Positions 5,539 through 12,252 of a stretch of 21,591 nt of DNA are shown here, piece after piece. The notes beneath the pieces are model-generated. The model had not been told where the DNA came from and ran no database searches. It saw nothing but the letters and a program-made list of their open reading frames with translations. Source of the DNA: AC-32 sp046726435 (lineage in GTDB: Bacteria > Actinomycetota > Thermoleophilia > Gaiellales > Gaiellaceae); contig JBKPAM010000184.1 in assembly GCA_046726435.1 (NCBI GenBank), positions 1-21,591 on the forward strand, read 5' to 3'. The first letter of the stretch is position 1; every line of letters begins with the position of its first letter. Made by a program: the position numbers and the translations under genes.

Positions 5539-8100
5539 ATGGGGCGCATGAGGGCCGAGACCGTCATTGCTACCCACGGGAACACCGACTTCGACGCGTT
5601 CGCGGCGATGCTGGCCGCACGACGCCTCTACCCCGAGGCCGTGGCCTGCCTCGCGGGCTCGCTGAATCGCAACGTGCGCGAGTTCTACCGCCTGCACGCG
5701 GACGAGCTCGGGCTCGTCGACGCCGCACGCCTCGAGCAGGACGCGATCCAGCGCCTGGTCGTCGTCGAGACGGCCCATGCGAGCCGGCTCGGGGAGCTCG
5801 AGCCCGTGGCGCTCGACCCGATGGTCGAGAAGATCGTCTTCGACCACCACGCGGGCGAGCCGCCGAGATGGGCGAGCCCCGAGCACGTGTTCGCCTCGGA
5901 CGACGGAGCCCTGACGACGACCCTCGTAGGCGTCCTCGCCGAGCGCGAGCTCGCCGTCACGCCGGTCGAGGCGACCGCCTTTGCGCTCGGCATCCACGAG
6001 GACACGGGCTCGCTCACATATCCAACGGCGACCCAGCGCGACGCCGAGGCGCTCGCGTGGTGCCTCCGTCACGGGGCGCAGCAGGAGCTGCTTGCCGAGT
6101 TCCTCCATTCGCCGCTGACCGAGGACGAGCGAGAGCTGCTGAGCGCGGTGCTCGACCGTCTCGAACCGCGTGAGCTCGCCGGGCTCGAGGTGCTCGTCGC
6201 CGCGGTCTCCTGGCCGCGCTACGTCGACGGCATCTCCAACCTCGCCCACAAGGTCGTCGACCTCACCGACACGAAGGCGCTCGTGCTCTTGGTCGAGATG
6301 GACGGGCGGGTCTTCTGCGTCGCCCGTAGCCGGACGCCGGAGCTGGACGCCTCGTCGATCGCCTCGACCCTCGGCGGCGGCGGGCACCCGCAGGCGGCCT
6401 CGGCCATCTACCGGGGAGGCGTGGAAGAAGCCCTCCAGAAGCTCCTCGCGGGGCTCCCCGACGCAGTGCGCGAGCCCGTCACCGCGGGCCAGATCATGTC
6501 CACTCCCGCCCGCACCGTCCCGCCGGACGAGACCGTCGCCCGCGCCCTCGTCGCGTGCCAGCGCTACGCCCAGAGCGGGATCCTCGTCGCCGAGGGCGAG
6601 CGGCTCGAGGGCGTCGTCGGGCGCGAGGACCTCGACCGGGCGGTGGCCCACGGCCTCTCCCACGCTCCGGTGAAGGGGATCATGAGTGCACGCGTCACGT
6701 CCTGCGAGGAGAAGACGCCGCTCGCCGAGCTCCAGCGCCTGCTGGCCGGCGGCGGCGAGCGCGTCGCCGTCCTCCGGGACGGGAGTGTTGTCGGCGTGGT
6801 CACACGAGGCGACGTGCTCCGCGCGCTCGGGCAGCATGCGTTGCCTGCCGAGCGCCCGGGCCCGATGCTCACGAAGGAGCTCGGGCGGCTCGAGCGGCTG
6901 CAACCGGTCTTCGAAGCGGTGGCCGCGGTCTCCGAGCCGTTCGAGGGCGTCTACCTCGTAGGCGGCACCGTCCGCGACATCCTGCTCGGGGAGCGCGGCT
7001 TCGACGTCGACATCGCCGTCGAGGGAGACGCGATCGCGCTCGCACAGGCGCTCGCAGACACCCTCGGCGGCCGTGTCCGCCCGCACGAGAAGTTCGGCAC
7101 GGCGGTGGTGATCTACGGCGAGGGCGAACGCATCGACGTGGTGACGGCGCGCACCGAGTTCTACGACGCCCCGGCCGCCCTGCCGACGGTCGAGCACGCC
7201 TCGATCCGCGAGGACCTCTTCCGCCGGGACTTCACGATCAACGCGATGGCGGTCTCGCTCAAGGGGGCCGACCTCGGCCGGCTCGTGGACCCCTTCGGCG
7301 GCCGGCGAGACCTCGACGCGAGGACGATCCGCGTTCTGCACAACCTGTCGTTCATCGACGACCCGACCCGCATCTTCCGCGCGATCCGCTACGAGAACCG
7401 CTACGGCTTCCGGATGGACGACCACACGCTGCGTCTGGCCCGCGGCACGATCGAGATGGGCCTCGTCGGCGACCTCTCCTCGGCGCGCCTGAGGGACGAG
7501 CTGGTGGCGCTGCTCGAGGAGGGCGACGTCGAGCACTCGATCCTGCGTCTCGGCGAGCTGGGCGCCGACCACGCGATCCATCCCCACCTGGCCGCGGACC
7601 GGGAGGCGGTCGAGCTCCTGCGCCGCCTGACCGAGTTGCGCGACCGCTACGGCCTGGCGATCCCGTCGTGGCGGCTCGGGCTGGCCGTGCTCGCGCGCCG
7701 GCTGCCGCCGGACGAGGCGTACGACTGGCTCCAGCGGCTGAAGGTGCGGCGGCGCGAAGCCGAGGCGATCGCGGCCGCCGTCACCGTGGGCCCGCGGCTC
7801 GTGGAGCGGCTTCGGGACGGCGCCGAGCCCGCCGACGTGGTCGCGCTCGCCGATCCGTACGCGCCCGATGCGCCGCTGTTCGCGCTTGCGCTTGCCGACC
7901 TCGCCCCGCTGCACGCGTACTTCGAGCGGCTGCGAAGCGTGCGCCTCGAGGTCAGCGGCGCCGACCTGGCCGAGCTCGGGCTCTCGGAGTCGCCGCGCGT
8001 GGGGGAGGTGCTCGCAGAGCTGCGGCGCCGGAAGCTGAACGGCGAGCTCGACGGCCGCGACTCGGAGCTCGAGGCCGCGCGGGAGCTGATCGCGCAGTGA
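5539..8100 (+). CDS. DHH-CBS-CBS-tRNA nucleotidyltransferase fusion (CCA/A-adding enzyme family)
   Basis: An 853-residue multidomain protein. Residues about 8-310 form a DHH/DHHA1 phosphoesterase unit: 'HGNTDFDAF' (Asp17, Asp19), 'VVVETAHASRLG' (Glu77 where Asp is usual), 'FDHHAG' (102-104), 'GIHEDTGSL' and 'GGGGHPQAAS' (279-288). Residues about 316-436 are two CBS domains ('AGQIMSTPARTVPPDETV' and 'VKGIMSARVTSCEEKTPL'). Residues about 465-853 are a class II nucleotidyltransferase: 'LVGGTVRDILLG' (475-480), the metal pair in 'FDVDIAV' (Asp489/Asp491), 'RRDFTINAMA', 'DPTRIFRAIRYENR', then a helical tRNA-binding tail. It most likely adds CCA, CC or A to tRNA 3' ends. The start ATG at 5539 has AGGG upstream; ATG 5548 is an alternative. 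Its stop overlaps pgeF (GTGA). Confidence 0.88.
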   Translation: MGRMRAETVIATHGNTDFDAFAAMLAARRLYPEAVACLAGSLNRNVREFYRLHADELGLVDAARLEQDAIQRLVVVETAHASRLGELEPVALDPMVEKIVFDHHAGEPPRWASPEHVFASDDGALTTTLVGVLAERELAVTPVEATAFALGIHEDTGSLTYPTATQRDAEALAWCLRHGAQQELLAEFLHSPLTEDERELLSAVLDRLEPRELAGLEVLVAAVSWPRYVDGISNLAHKVVDLTDTKALVLLVEMDGRVFCVARSRTPELDASSIASTLGGGGHPQAASAIYRGGVEEALQKLLAGLPDAVREPVTAGQIMSTPARTVPPDETVARALVACQRYAQSGILVAEGERLEGVVGREDLDRAVAHGLSHAPVKGIMSARVTSCEEKTPLAELQRLLAGGGERVAVLRDGSVVGVVTRGDVLRALGQHALPAERPGPMLTKELGRLERLQPVFEAVAAVSEPFEGVYLVGGTVRDILLGERGFDVDIAVEGDAIALAQALADTLGGRVRPHEKFGTAVVIYGEGERIDVVTARTEFYDAPAALPTVEHASIREDLFRRDFTINAMAVSLKGADLGRLVDPFGGRRDLDARTIRVLHNLSFIDDPTRIFRAIRYENRYGFRMDDHTLRLARGTIEMGLVGDLSSARLRDELVALLEEGDVEHSILRLGELGADHAIHPHLAADREAVELLRRLTELRDRYGLAIPSWRLGLAVLARRLPPDEAYDWLQRLKVRRREAEAIAAAVTVGPRLVERLRDGAEPADVVALADPYAPDAPLFALALADLAPLHAYFERLRSVRLEVSGADLAELGLSESPRVGEVLAELRRRKLNGELDGRDSELEAARELIAQ

Positions 8101-8801
8101 CGATCCGCTGGGAGACGGCGCCCGGCCCCTACGAGGTCGTCTTCTCGACGCGACGGGGCGGGGTTAGCGAAGGACCGTTCGCGTCGCTGAACCTCGGCCG
8201 CGCCACCGCCGACGAGCCCGAGCGGGTCGACGAGAACCGCCGCCGGCTGTGCGCAGAGGTCGGCGCCGACCCGGACGCGCTGACCATGAACTACCAGCAC
8301 CACTCCGCCGACGTCCTGCGGGCTCGCGCGGGCTCGCGGGGCGAGAGGGGTGACGGCCTCTGGACCGAGGAGCGGGGCCTGCCGCTGCTGGCGCTCGCCG
8401 CGGACTGCCTTCCGATCGCGCTCGCGCGCGCGAACGGCTCCGAGCCGGCGCTCGCCGTGCTCCACGCCGGGTGGCGCGGCCTGCTCGGCGGGATCGCCGA
8501 TGCCGGGGTGTCGACACTCGGCGGCTCCGTGGCCGCCGTGATCGGCCCCGGGATCGGCCCGTGCTGCTACGAGGTAGGGGAGGAGGTCGCCGACCCGTTC
8601 CGCAGGGCTTTCGGCTTCGGGCTGCAACGGGACGGCATGCTCGACCTCTGGACGGCGGCGGAGCGGGCCCTGCGCGCGGCGGGCTGCGTGCGTGTCGACC
8701 GGATCGACCTCTGCACCTCCTGCGACCCGTCGCGGTTCTTCTCCCACCGCCGTGACGGCGGCATCACCGGACGGCAGGGGGTCCTTGGAATTATCGCCTG
8801 A
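8097..8801 (+). CDS. pgeF: Peptidoglycan editing factor PgeF / YfiH-family (DUF152) protein
   Basis: A 234-residue member of the YfiH/laccase-domain family. Seen: 'STRRGGVSEGPFASLNLG' near the N-terminus, 'NYQHHSADV' (His69), 'ALAADCLPIAL' (Cys104) and 'VLHAGWRGLLGG' (His123), the three metal ligands of the family, then 'IGPGIGPCCYEVGEEV' and the closing 'CTSCDPSRFFSHRRDGGITGRQ'. Family members act as metal-dependent purine nucleoside phosphorylases/deaminases, and in E. coli the protein removes mis-incorporated L-Ser from peptidoglycan precursors. The GTG start lies in a GTGA overlap with the nucleotidyltransferase gene, and its own end overlaps yggS by 17 bases, so it is tightly coupled on both sides. 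pgeF-yggS-sepF is a common order next to ftsZ in actinobacteria; here ftsZ is not adjacent. Confidence 0.9.
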   Translation: MTIRWETAPGPYEVVFSTRRGGVSEGPFASLNLGRATADEPERVDENRRRLCAEVGADPDALTMNYQHHSADVLRARAGSRGERGDGLWTEERGLPLLALAADCLPIALARANGSEPALAVLHAGWRGLLGGIADAGVSTLGGSVAAVIGPGIGPCCYEVGEEVADPFRRAFGFGLQRDGMLDLWTAAERALRAAGCVRVDRIDLCTSCDPSRFFSHRRDGGITGRQGVLGIIA

Positions 8802-9384
8802 CCACGTCCGCGCGAGCTATGAACGGATCCGTGAAGAGCTCGGTCCCGAGGTGACGATCGTCGCCGCGACGAAGTACGTCGGCGCGGACGAGCTAGGGAC
8901 GCTGGCCGAGGCCGGGATCGAGGTCGTGGGCGAGAACCGCGCCCAGGACCTCGAGGCCAAACACGCCCGCTATGGCAACACGTTCCGCTGGCACTTCATC
9001 GGCCACCTGCAGAGCCGCAAGGCGAAGACCGTCAACGAGCTGTGCGAGCTCTGCCACTCGCTCGCGAGCGAGTCGGCGGCGAAGCGCCTGACCATTCCCG
9101 CGCTCGTCGAGGTCAACCTCTCGGGCGAGGAGACGAAGTCAGGCGTCCCGGAGAAAGAGCTGGAGGACTTGCTGAGCCTCTACGACAACGTGGTCGGGCT
9201 GATGACGATGCCTCCGGCCGCGACCGACCCCGAGGATTCGCGCTCCTACTTCCGGCGGCTGCGCGAGCTCGGAGAGCGCCACGGCCTGCGCGAGCTCTCG
9301 ATGGGGACGAGCCAGGACTACCGCGTGGCCGCCGACGAGGGCGCCACGATGGTGCGGCTGGGCTCCGTGTTGTACGGGCGCTGA
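8785..9384 (+). CDS. yggS: YggS-family PLP homeostasis protein (short form)
   Basis: A 199-residue PLP-binding TIM-barrel protein related to YggS/PROSC, which buffers free pyridoxal phosphate rather than catalysing a known reaction. Seen: 'VTIVAATKYV' with the PLP Lys30, 'GENRAQDL', 'WHFIGHLQSRKAK', 'VEVNLSGEETKSG', 'LMTMPP', 'YFRRLREL', and 'LSMGTSQDYRVAADEGATMVRLGSVLYG' in two parts at the end. It is about 30 residues shorter than typical members, with trimmed loops after 'CHSLAS' and before 'VVGLMTM'. The start is TTG at 8785, with AGGGGG 4-9 bases upstream inside pgeF; no ATG/GTG gives a better fit. It is followed by sepF after 41 bases. Confidence 0.88.
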   Translation: MELSPDHVRASYERIREELGPEVTIVAATKYVGADELGTLAEAGIEVVGENRAQDLEAKHARYGNTFRWHFIGHLQSRKAKTVNELCELCHSLASESAAKRLTIPALVEVNLSGEETKSGVPEKELEDLLSLYDNVVGLMTMPPAATDPEDSRSYFRRLRELGERHGLRELSMGTSQDYRVAADEGATMVRLGSVLYGR

Positions 9385-9409
9385 GGCGACCTCCCGCCGA
9401 GGTAGCAAC

Positions 9410-9415
9410 TAACAT
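9410..9415 (+). promoter_or_regulatory. -10 box before sepF
   Basis: TAACAT matches the TANNNT consensus and ends 10 bases before the sepF ATG. The bases between it and the ATG contain no ribosome-binding purine tract, so a very short or absent leader is likely. No clear -35 is visible. The box would give sepF its own start site inside the otherwise continuous cluster. Confidence 0.4.
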
Positions 9416-9425
9416 CCGCCCAGTC

Positions 9426-9977
9426 ATGGGCTTTGCGGACGTCTGGAGCCGTACGCTCGTCTACTTCGGGATCGCCGAGGAAGAGGACGAATGGGACGAG
9501 GACGGCTATCTGACCGAGGAGGATCTCGAGCGCACCTACAGCGAGCGCCCGAACGTGCGGCGGCTCACCCCCAGGGGCCGCCAGCAGGAGTTCGACGACT
9601 GGACCGACCCGGAGGCCGAGGAGCCTCCCCGGAGCACACAACGGCAGCGGGCAAGCCGCCGGCCGCCCGAGGCCGCCGCGCCCATGCGCGCCGTCCCGTC
9701 CGTGCAGGTGCACCTCGTGGTGCCGCGGAGCTTCAACGACGCCCAGCAGATCGCGGACAAGTTCAAGGACGCGATCCCGGTGATCCTGAACCTCCAGGGG
9801 TCCGACCAGGAGCTCTCGAAGCGCCTGATCGACTTCACGAGCGGCCTCACCTATGCCCTCGACGGCGGCATGCAGCGCGTCGCCGACAAGGTCTTCCTGC
9901 TCACGCCGAGGAACGTCCAGGTCTCGGCCGAAGAGCGCGCGCGCCTCCTCGAGCGCGGCTTTTTCAACCAGGCCTAG
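9426..9977 (+). CDS. sepF: Cell division protein SepF
   Basis: A 183-residue SepF. The N-terminal amphipathic helix 'MGFADVWSRTLVYFGI' is the expected membrane-binding segment. It is followed by a low-complexity acidic/basic linker (about 18-90) and the conserved C-terminal domain from 'VQVHLVVPRSFNDAQQIADKF' through 'IPVILNLQG', 'KRLIDFTSGLTYALDGGMQRV' and 'KVFLLTP'. The Gly before the dimer interface is present. SepF anchors FtsZ filaments to the membrane and is essential in actinobacteria that lack FtsA. The start ATG 9426 directly precedes the membrane helix. A two-hairpin palindromic element begins at its stop codon, and yggT and a DivIVA-domain gene follow. Confidence 0.93.
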   Translation: MGFADVWSRTLVYFGIAEEEDEWDEDGYLTEEDLERTYSERPNVRRLTPRGRQQEFDDWTDPEAEEPPRSTQRQRASRRPPEAAAPMRAVPSVQVHLVVPRSFNDAQQIADKFKDAIPVILNLQGSDQELSKRLIDFTSGLTYALDGGMQRVADKVFLLTPRNVQVSAEERARLLERGFFNQA

Positions 9978-10032
9978 GCGCCGCTTGTCGGCGCCGCCCT
10001 CAGGCCGCGCGGGTTTCCCGCGTGGCCGTCTG
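9977..10032. repeat. Two-hairpin palindromic element, copy A
   Basis: Beginning at the last base of the sepF stop codon: GGCGCC (9977-9982), a 7-base loop, and GGCGCC again (9990-9995) form the first hairpin. The second is an 11-bp stem 10003-10013/10017-10027 with a TTT loop (GGCCGCGCGGG pairing with CCCGCGTGGCC), followed by GTCTG. The same layout, loop TTT and GTCTG tail recur at 10873-10933. No T-run follows, so a plain intrinsic terminator is not evident; it could still slow or end transcription. Confidence 0.7.
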
Positions 10033-10109
10033 TGCCGCTGGCCGACACCGTTGAGTTGGCGCTTCGGAAGTGACCAGGAATCCCGCATGGTGAGCCGAAC
10101 TCACGCCTG

Positions 10110-10421
10110 ATGGCCACCCTTGGGCTGCTTGGGCTGCTTGCGGACGCTGCCTCGACGGCAAACACGCTGATCGACACGTTCCTCTGGGTCTACATCCTGT
10201 TGATCTTCGTGTACGTGCTGACGTCGTGGGTGAGGCTGCCGTACTCGATCTGGGTGCGGCGGATCACGGACTTCCTACGCGACGTCTGCGAGCCGTACCT
10301 GCGGATCTTCAGGCGGATCCTGCCGCCCCTCGGGCCGCTCGACCTCTCGCCGGTAGTGGCCATGCTCGCGCTGATCGCGCTGATGCGCGTGATCGACGCG
10401 CTCTTCAACCACTACTCATGA
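10110..10421 (+). CDS. yggT: YggT-family membrane protein
   Basis: A 103-residue integral membrane protein. Two hydrophobic segments are clear: about 20-42 (LIDTFLWVYILLIFVYVLTS) and about 78-98 (LSPVVAMLALIALMRVIDAL). The loop between carries the conserved YggT signature 'VCEPYLRIFRRILPPLGPLDLSP'. YggT proteins are linked to division or osmotic balance, and YlmG-type members are found beside sepF; the molecular role is unsettled. The ATG follows a 132-base gap after sepF that contains the palindromic element. The gene ends 10 bases before the DivIVA-domain gene. Confidence 0.9.
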   Translation: MATLGLLGLLADAASTANTLIDTFLWVYILLIFVYVLTSWVRLPYSIWVRRITDFLRDVCEPYLRIFRRILPPLGPLDLSPVVAMLALIALMRVIDALFNHYS

Positions 10422-10431
10422 GGAGGACGCG

Positions 10432-10872
10432 ATGAACATCTCTCCGGTGGAGCTCCACCATCTGCGGTTCCGGCGGGGCTTCCGCGGCTACAGTCCCGCC
10501 GCTGTCGACGAGGCGATCGAGGAGGTCGCGAGATCGTTCGAGCAGGTCTGGCGTGAGCGGGCCGAGTTCGCCGATCGCATCGAGCAGCTCGAAGGCGAGC
10601 TCGAGCGGCACCAGGACCTCGAGACGCTGCTGCGGACGACGCTCGTCTCGGCCGAGCAGTCTGCTCACGAGCTGAAGGACCAGGCGAGGCGCGAGGCGGC
10701 GATCATCCTCGCCGAGGCTCACGCGGAGGCGCGAGCGGTGACACGCGCGGCCGCCGCCGAGCGGGAGCGCCTCCTCTCCGAGGCGCGCAAGGTGCGGGCG
10801 CTGCTGGAGGCGGCGCTGGACTCTGTCGAGAGCGCGCAGGCCGAGACGCAGGGGGAGGCGCAGGCCGCCTGA
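10432..10872 (+). CDS. divIVA: DivIVA-domain coiled-coil protein
   Basis: A 146-residue protein. The N-terminal 'MNISPVELHHLRFRRGFRGYSPAAVDEAIEEVA' is a DivIVA membrane-curvature-binding head (crossed-loop 'RRGFRGY', then helix). From about residue 40 to 135 it is one long coiled coil rich in Glu/Arg/Ala. It is short compared with Wag31-type DivIVA (about 250 or more residues), so it may be an accessory DivIVA-like protein rather than the main polar scaffold. AGGAGG lies just before the ATG, partly overlapping the yggT end, giving one of the strongest ribosome sites in the window. The last 16 coding bases are repeated about 113 bases downstream. Confidence 0.82.
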   Translation: MNISPVELHHLRFRRGFRGYSPAAVDEAIEEVARSFEQVWRERAEFADRIEQLEGELERHQDLETLLRTTLVSAEQSAHELKDQARREAAIILAEAHAEARAVTRAAAAERERLLSEARKVRALLEAALDSVESAQAETQGEAQAA

Positions 10873-10994
10873 GGCGCCGACCTGGCGGCGCCGACCAGAG
10901 AGGCCGCGACGGCTTTGCCGGCGCGGCCGTCTGCATACGCGCCTGCGTCACCGAGCGACCCGACCCCCCGGCGCAGGCCGCCTGAGGCGCCGAC
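10857..10994 (+). repeat. 25-bp direct repeat flanking the second palindromic element
   Basis: An identical 25-base sequence occurs at 10857-10881 and 10970-10994 (period 113). It starts GGCGCAGGCCGCCTGAGG and ends CGCCGAC. The first copy comprises the final codons and stop of the DivIVA-domain gene; the second lies in the intergenic space before yggU. The bases between hold the hairpin element. The match ends sharply on both sides. Confidence 0.85.
10873..10933. repeat. Two-hairpin palindromic element, copy B
   Basis: Starts directly after the DivIVA-gene stop codon. GGCGCC (10873-10878) pairs with GGCGCC (10887-10892) across an 8-base loop. The second hairpin, 10902-10928, is GGCCGCG-a-CGGC-TTT-GCCG-g-CGCGGCC, followed by GTCTG (10929-10933). 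Compared with copy A the arms have changed together so that pairing is kept, while the TTT loop, outer GGCC arms and GTCTG tail are the same. The remaining bases to 11025 show no gene. Confidence 0.7.
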
Positions 10995-11025
10995 TTAGAT
11001 GCCTCTGAGCACCGGCGGACGAACC

Positions 11026-11031
11026 TATACT
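11026..11031 (+). promoter_or_regulatory. -10 box placed for leaderless transcription of yggU
   Basis: TATACT, the best -10 hexamer in the window, ends exactly 6 bases before the yggU ATG, which puts the expected transcription start on the A of the start codon. No -35 hexamer close to TTGACA is found 16-19 bases upstream. This is the clearest leaderless arrangement here. Confidence 0.6.
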
Positions 11032-11037
11032 GGACGC

Positions 11038-11316
11038 ATGGCCGAGTCATCGACGCGCCTGCGATTTCGCGTCTCTGCGGGAGCGCGGCGCACCGAGCTC
11101 GTCGGCCGCCACGGCGACGGCTGGAAGGTCCGCGTCGCGGCCCCGCCGGAGGGCGGAAAGGCCAACGAAGCGGTGCTCGACCTGCTCGCGGAGCGGCTCG
11201 AGCTGCCGCGCCGTGCACTCTCGATCGTTTCCGGCCGTACGGCGCGGGAAAAGGTCATCCAGATGGAAGGCGTCGACCGGGCCGAGGGCGAGCGCAGGCT
11301 GGAGCGCGCCTCGTGA
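11038..11316 (+). CDS. yggU: DUF167/YggU-family protein
   Basis: A 92-residue protein with the DUF167 core: 'LRFRVSAGARRTELVG', then 'WKVRVAAPPEGGKANEAVLDLLAERL' and 'LSIVSGRTAREKVIQMEG'. The 'P.GGKAN' turn is the family hallmark. The biochemical function is unknown; members often sit near yggT, yggS and sepF, as here. The ATG at 11038 is chosen because of the TATACT box six bases before it and because the upstream in-frame extension (from 10999) has no conservation. It overlaps the next gene by GTGA. Confidence 0.88.
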   Translation: MAESSTRLRFRVSAGARRTELVGRHGDGWKVRVAAPPEGGKANEAVLDLLAERLELPRRALSIVSGRTAREKVIQMEGVDRAEGERRLERAS

Positions 11317-11681
11317 ACGCGACCCTGGACACGGAGCGCTTCCGGCAACGGCTGCTCGACGAGCGGCAGCGTGTCCAGGAAGCGCTCGACTACCTGCACC
11401 AGGAGCATCCGGGCTCGCTTCAGGACGAGACGCAGGAGATCCAGAGCGACAACCATCCGGGCGATGTCGCGACGGTCACCTTCGACCGCGAGCTCGACTA
11501 CACACTCGAGGAGAACGAGGTGCGCGTCCTCGGCGCAATCGACGACGCGCTGACCCGCATCGATGACGGCACATACGGCCTCTGCCTCTCCTGCCGGGAG
11601 GCGGTCGCAGCCGAGCGGCTCGAGGCGCTCCCATGGACGACGAGGTGCATCGACTGCAAGCGCAAGGAGGAACGCGGGTGA
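11313..11681 (+). CDS. TraR/DksA-family C4 zinc-finger protein
   Basis: A 122-residue protein. It has an N-terminal helical hairpin (about 5-85, with 'DNHPGDVATVTFDRELDYTL' in the middle and 'RVLGAIDDALTRIDDGTYG' at the end) and a four-Cys zinc finger: Cys91, Cys94, Cys112, Cys115 ('CLSC' and 'CIDC'). The family binds RNA polymerase through its secondary channel. The acidic DxxDxA tip of E. coli DksA is not obvious, so ppGpp synergy cannot be assumed. The GTG start overlaps the yggU stop, and its end overlaps the lspA start. This pairing with lspA is common in Gram-positive bacteria. Confidence 0.88.
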   Translation: MNATLDTERFRQRLLDERQRVQEALDYLHQEHPGSLQDETQEIQSDNHPGDVATVTFDRELDYTLEENEVRVLGAIDDALTRIDDGTYGLCLSCREAVAAERLEALPWTTRCIDCKRKEERG

Positions 11682-12229
11682 CGGAGCCCGTTCCGCGGAC
11701 GATCGACGTCCGCGTGGGGTCTAGCACGGACGCACTGACGCCGGTTTCGGTGGCGGAGCGGTCGTTCGCGGCGCGCGCGCCCCAGTGGGCGGCTCTCGGC
11801 GCGGTCGTCTTCGCGGCGATCCTCGCCGACCAGCTGACGAAGTGGATCGTCTCCTCACAGCTCGCCTTCGACGAGACCCTGCACGTGCTCGGCCCGTTCT
11901 CGATCCACCACGTGCAGAACTCCGGGATCGCGTTCGGGCTCTTCTCGAGCGCGACGGTCGTGGTGACGGCGCTCACCGCGTTCGCGGTCGTCTGGATGCT
12001 TTTCTACTTCGCCCGCTCCGGCGCGCGGCACCCCGTTCTCCCGGTCGCGCTCGGCCTGCTGATCGGCGGCTCGACCTCGAACCTGATCGACCGGATCCGG
12101 CTGGGCCACGTGACGGACTTCCTCGACCTGCGATACTGGCCGGCGTTCAACCTCGCGGACAGCTTCATCGTGATCGGCGTCGGGATCCTGTTCGTCGCGC
12201 TGCTGATCGGCGAGACCCGGCCCAAATAG
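11678..12229 (+). CDS. lspA: Lipoprotein signal peptidase (signal peptidase II)
   Basis: A 183-residue four-helix membrane aspartyl protease that removes signal peptides from diacylglyceryl-modified prolipoproteins. It has an N-terminal cytoplasmic extension of about 35 residues. Helix 1 ends 'ADQLTKWIV' (Asp51), followed by 'VQNSGIAFGLF' (Asn81), 'GGSTSNLIDRIRLGHVTDF' with catalytic Asp147, and 'FNLADSFIVIG' with catalytic Asp161. All conserved residues of the family are present. The GTG start at 11678 overlaps the zinc-finger gene stop, with AAGGAGG about 7 bases upstream. rluD follows after 23 bases. Confidence 0.95.
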   Translation: MTEPVPRTIDVRVGSSTDALTPVSVAERSFAARAPQWAALGAVVFAAILADQLTKWIVSSQLAFDETLHVLGPFSIHHVQNSGIAFGLFSSATVVVTALTAFAVVWMLFYFARSGARHPVLPVALGLLIGGSTSNLIDRIRLGHVTDFLDLRYWPAFNLADSFIVIGVGILFVALLIGETRPK

Positions 12230-12252
12230 CCGCCATCGCAAGCGACGTCTCA

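Noticed and set aside
4345..7914. Open frame of 1189 codons on the minus strand opposite hisB-like, ridA and the nucleotidyltransferase gene
   Set aside because: It is a mirror of GC-rich codon use on the plus strand. Its translation is Arg/Glu/Val/Leu-rich with no recognisable domain, and the plus-strand genes over the same span have clear family motifs.
10003..10027. Intrinsic terminator after sepF
   Set aside because: The stem is strong but is followed by GTCTG, not a T-run, and the operon continues with yggT. It was kept as a repeat element instead.
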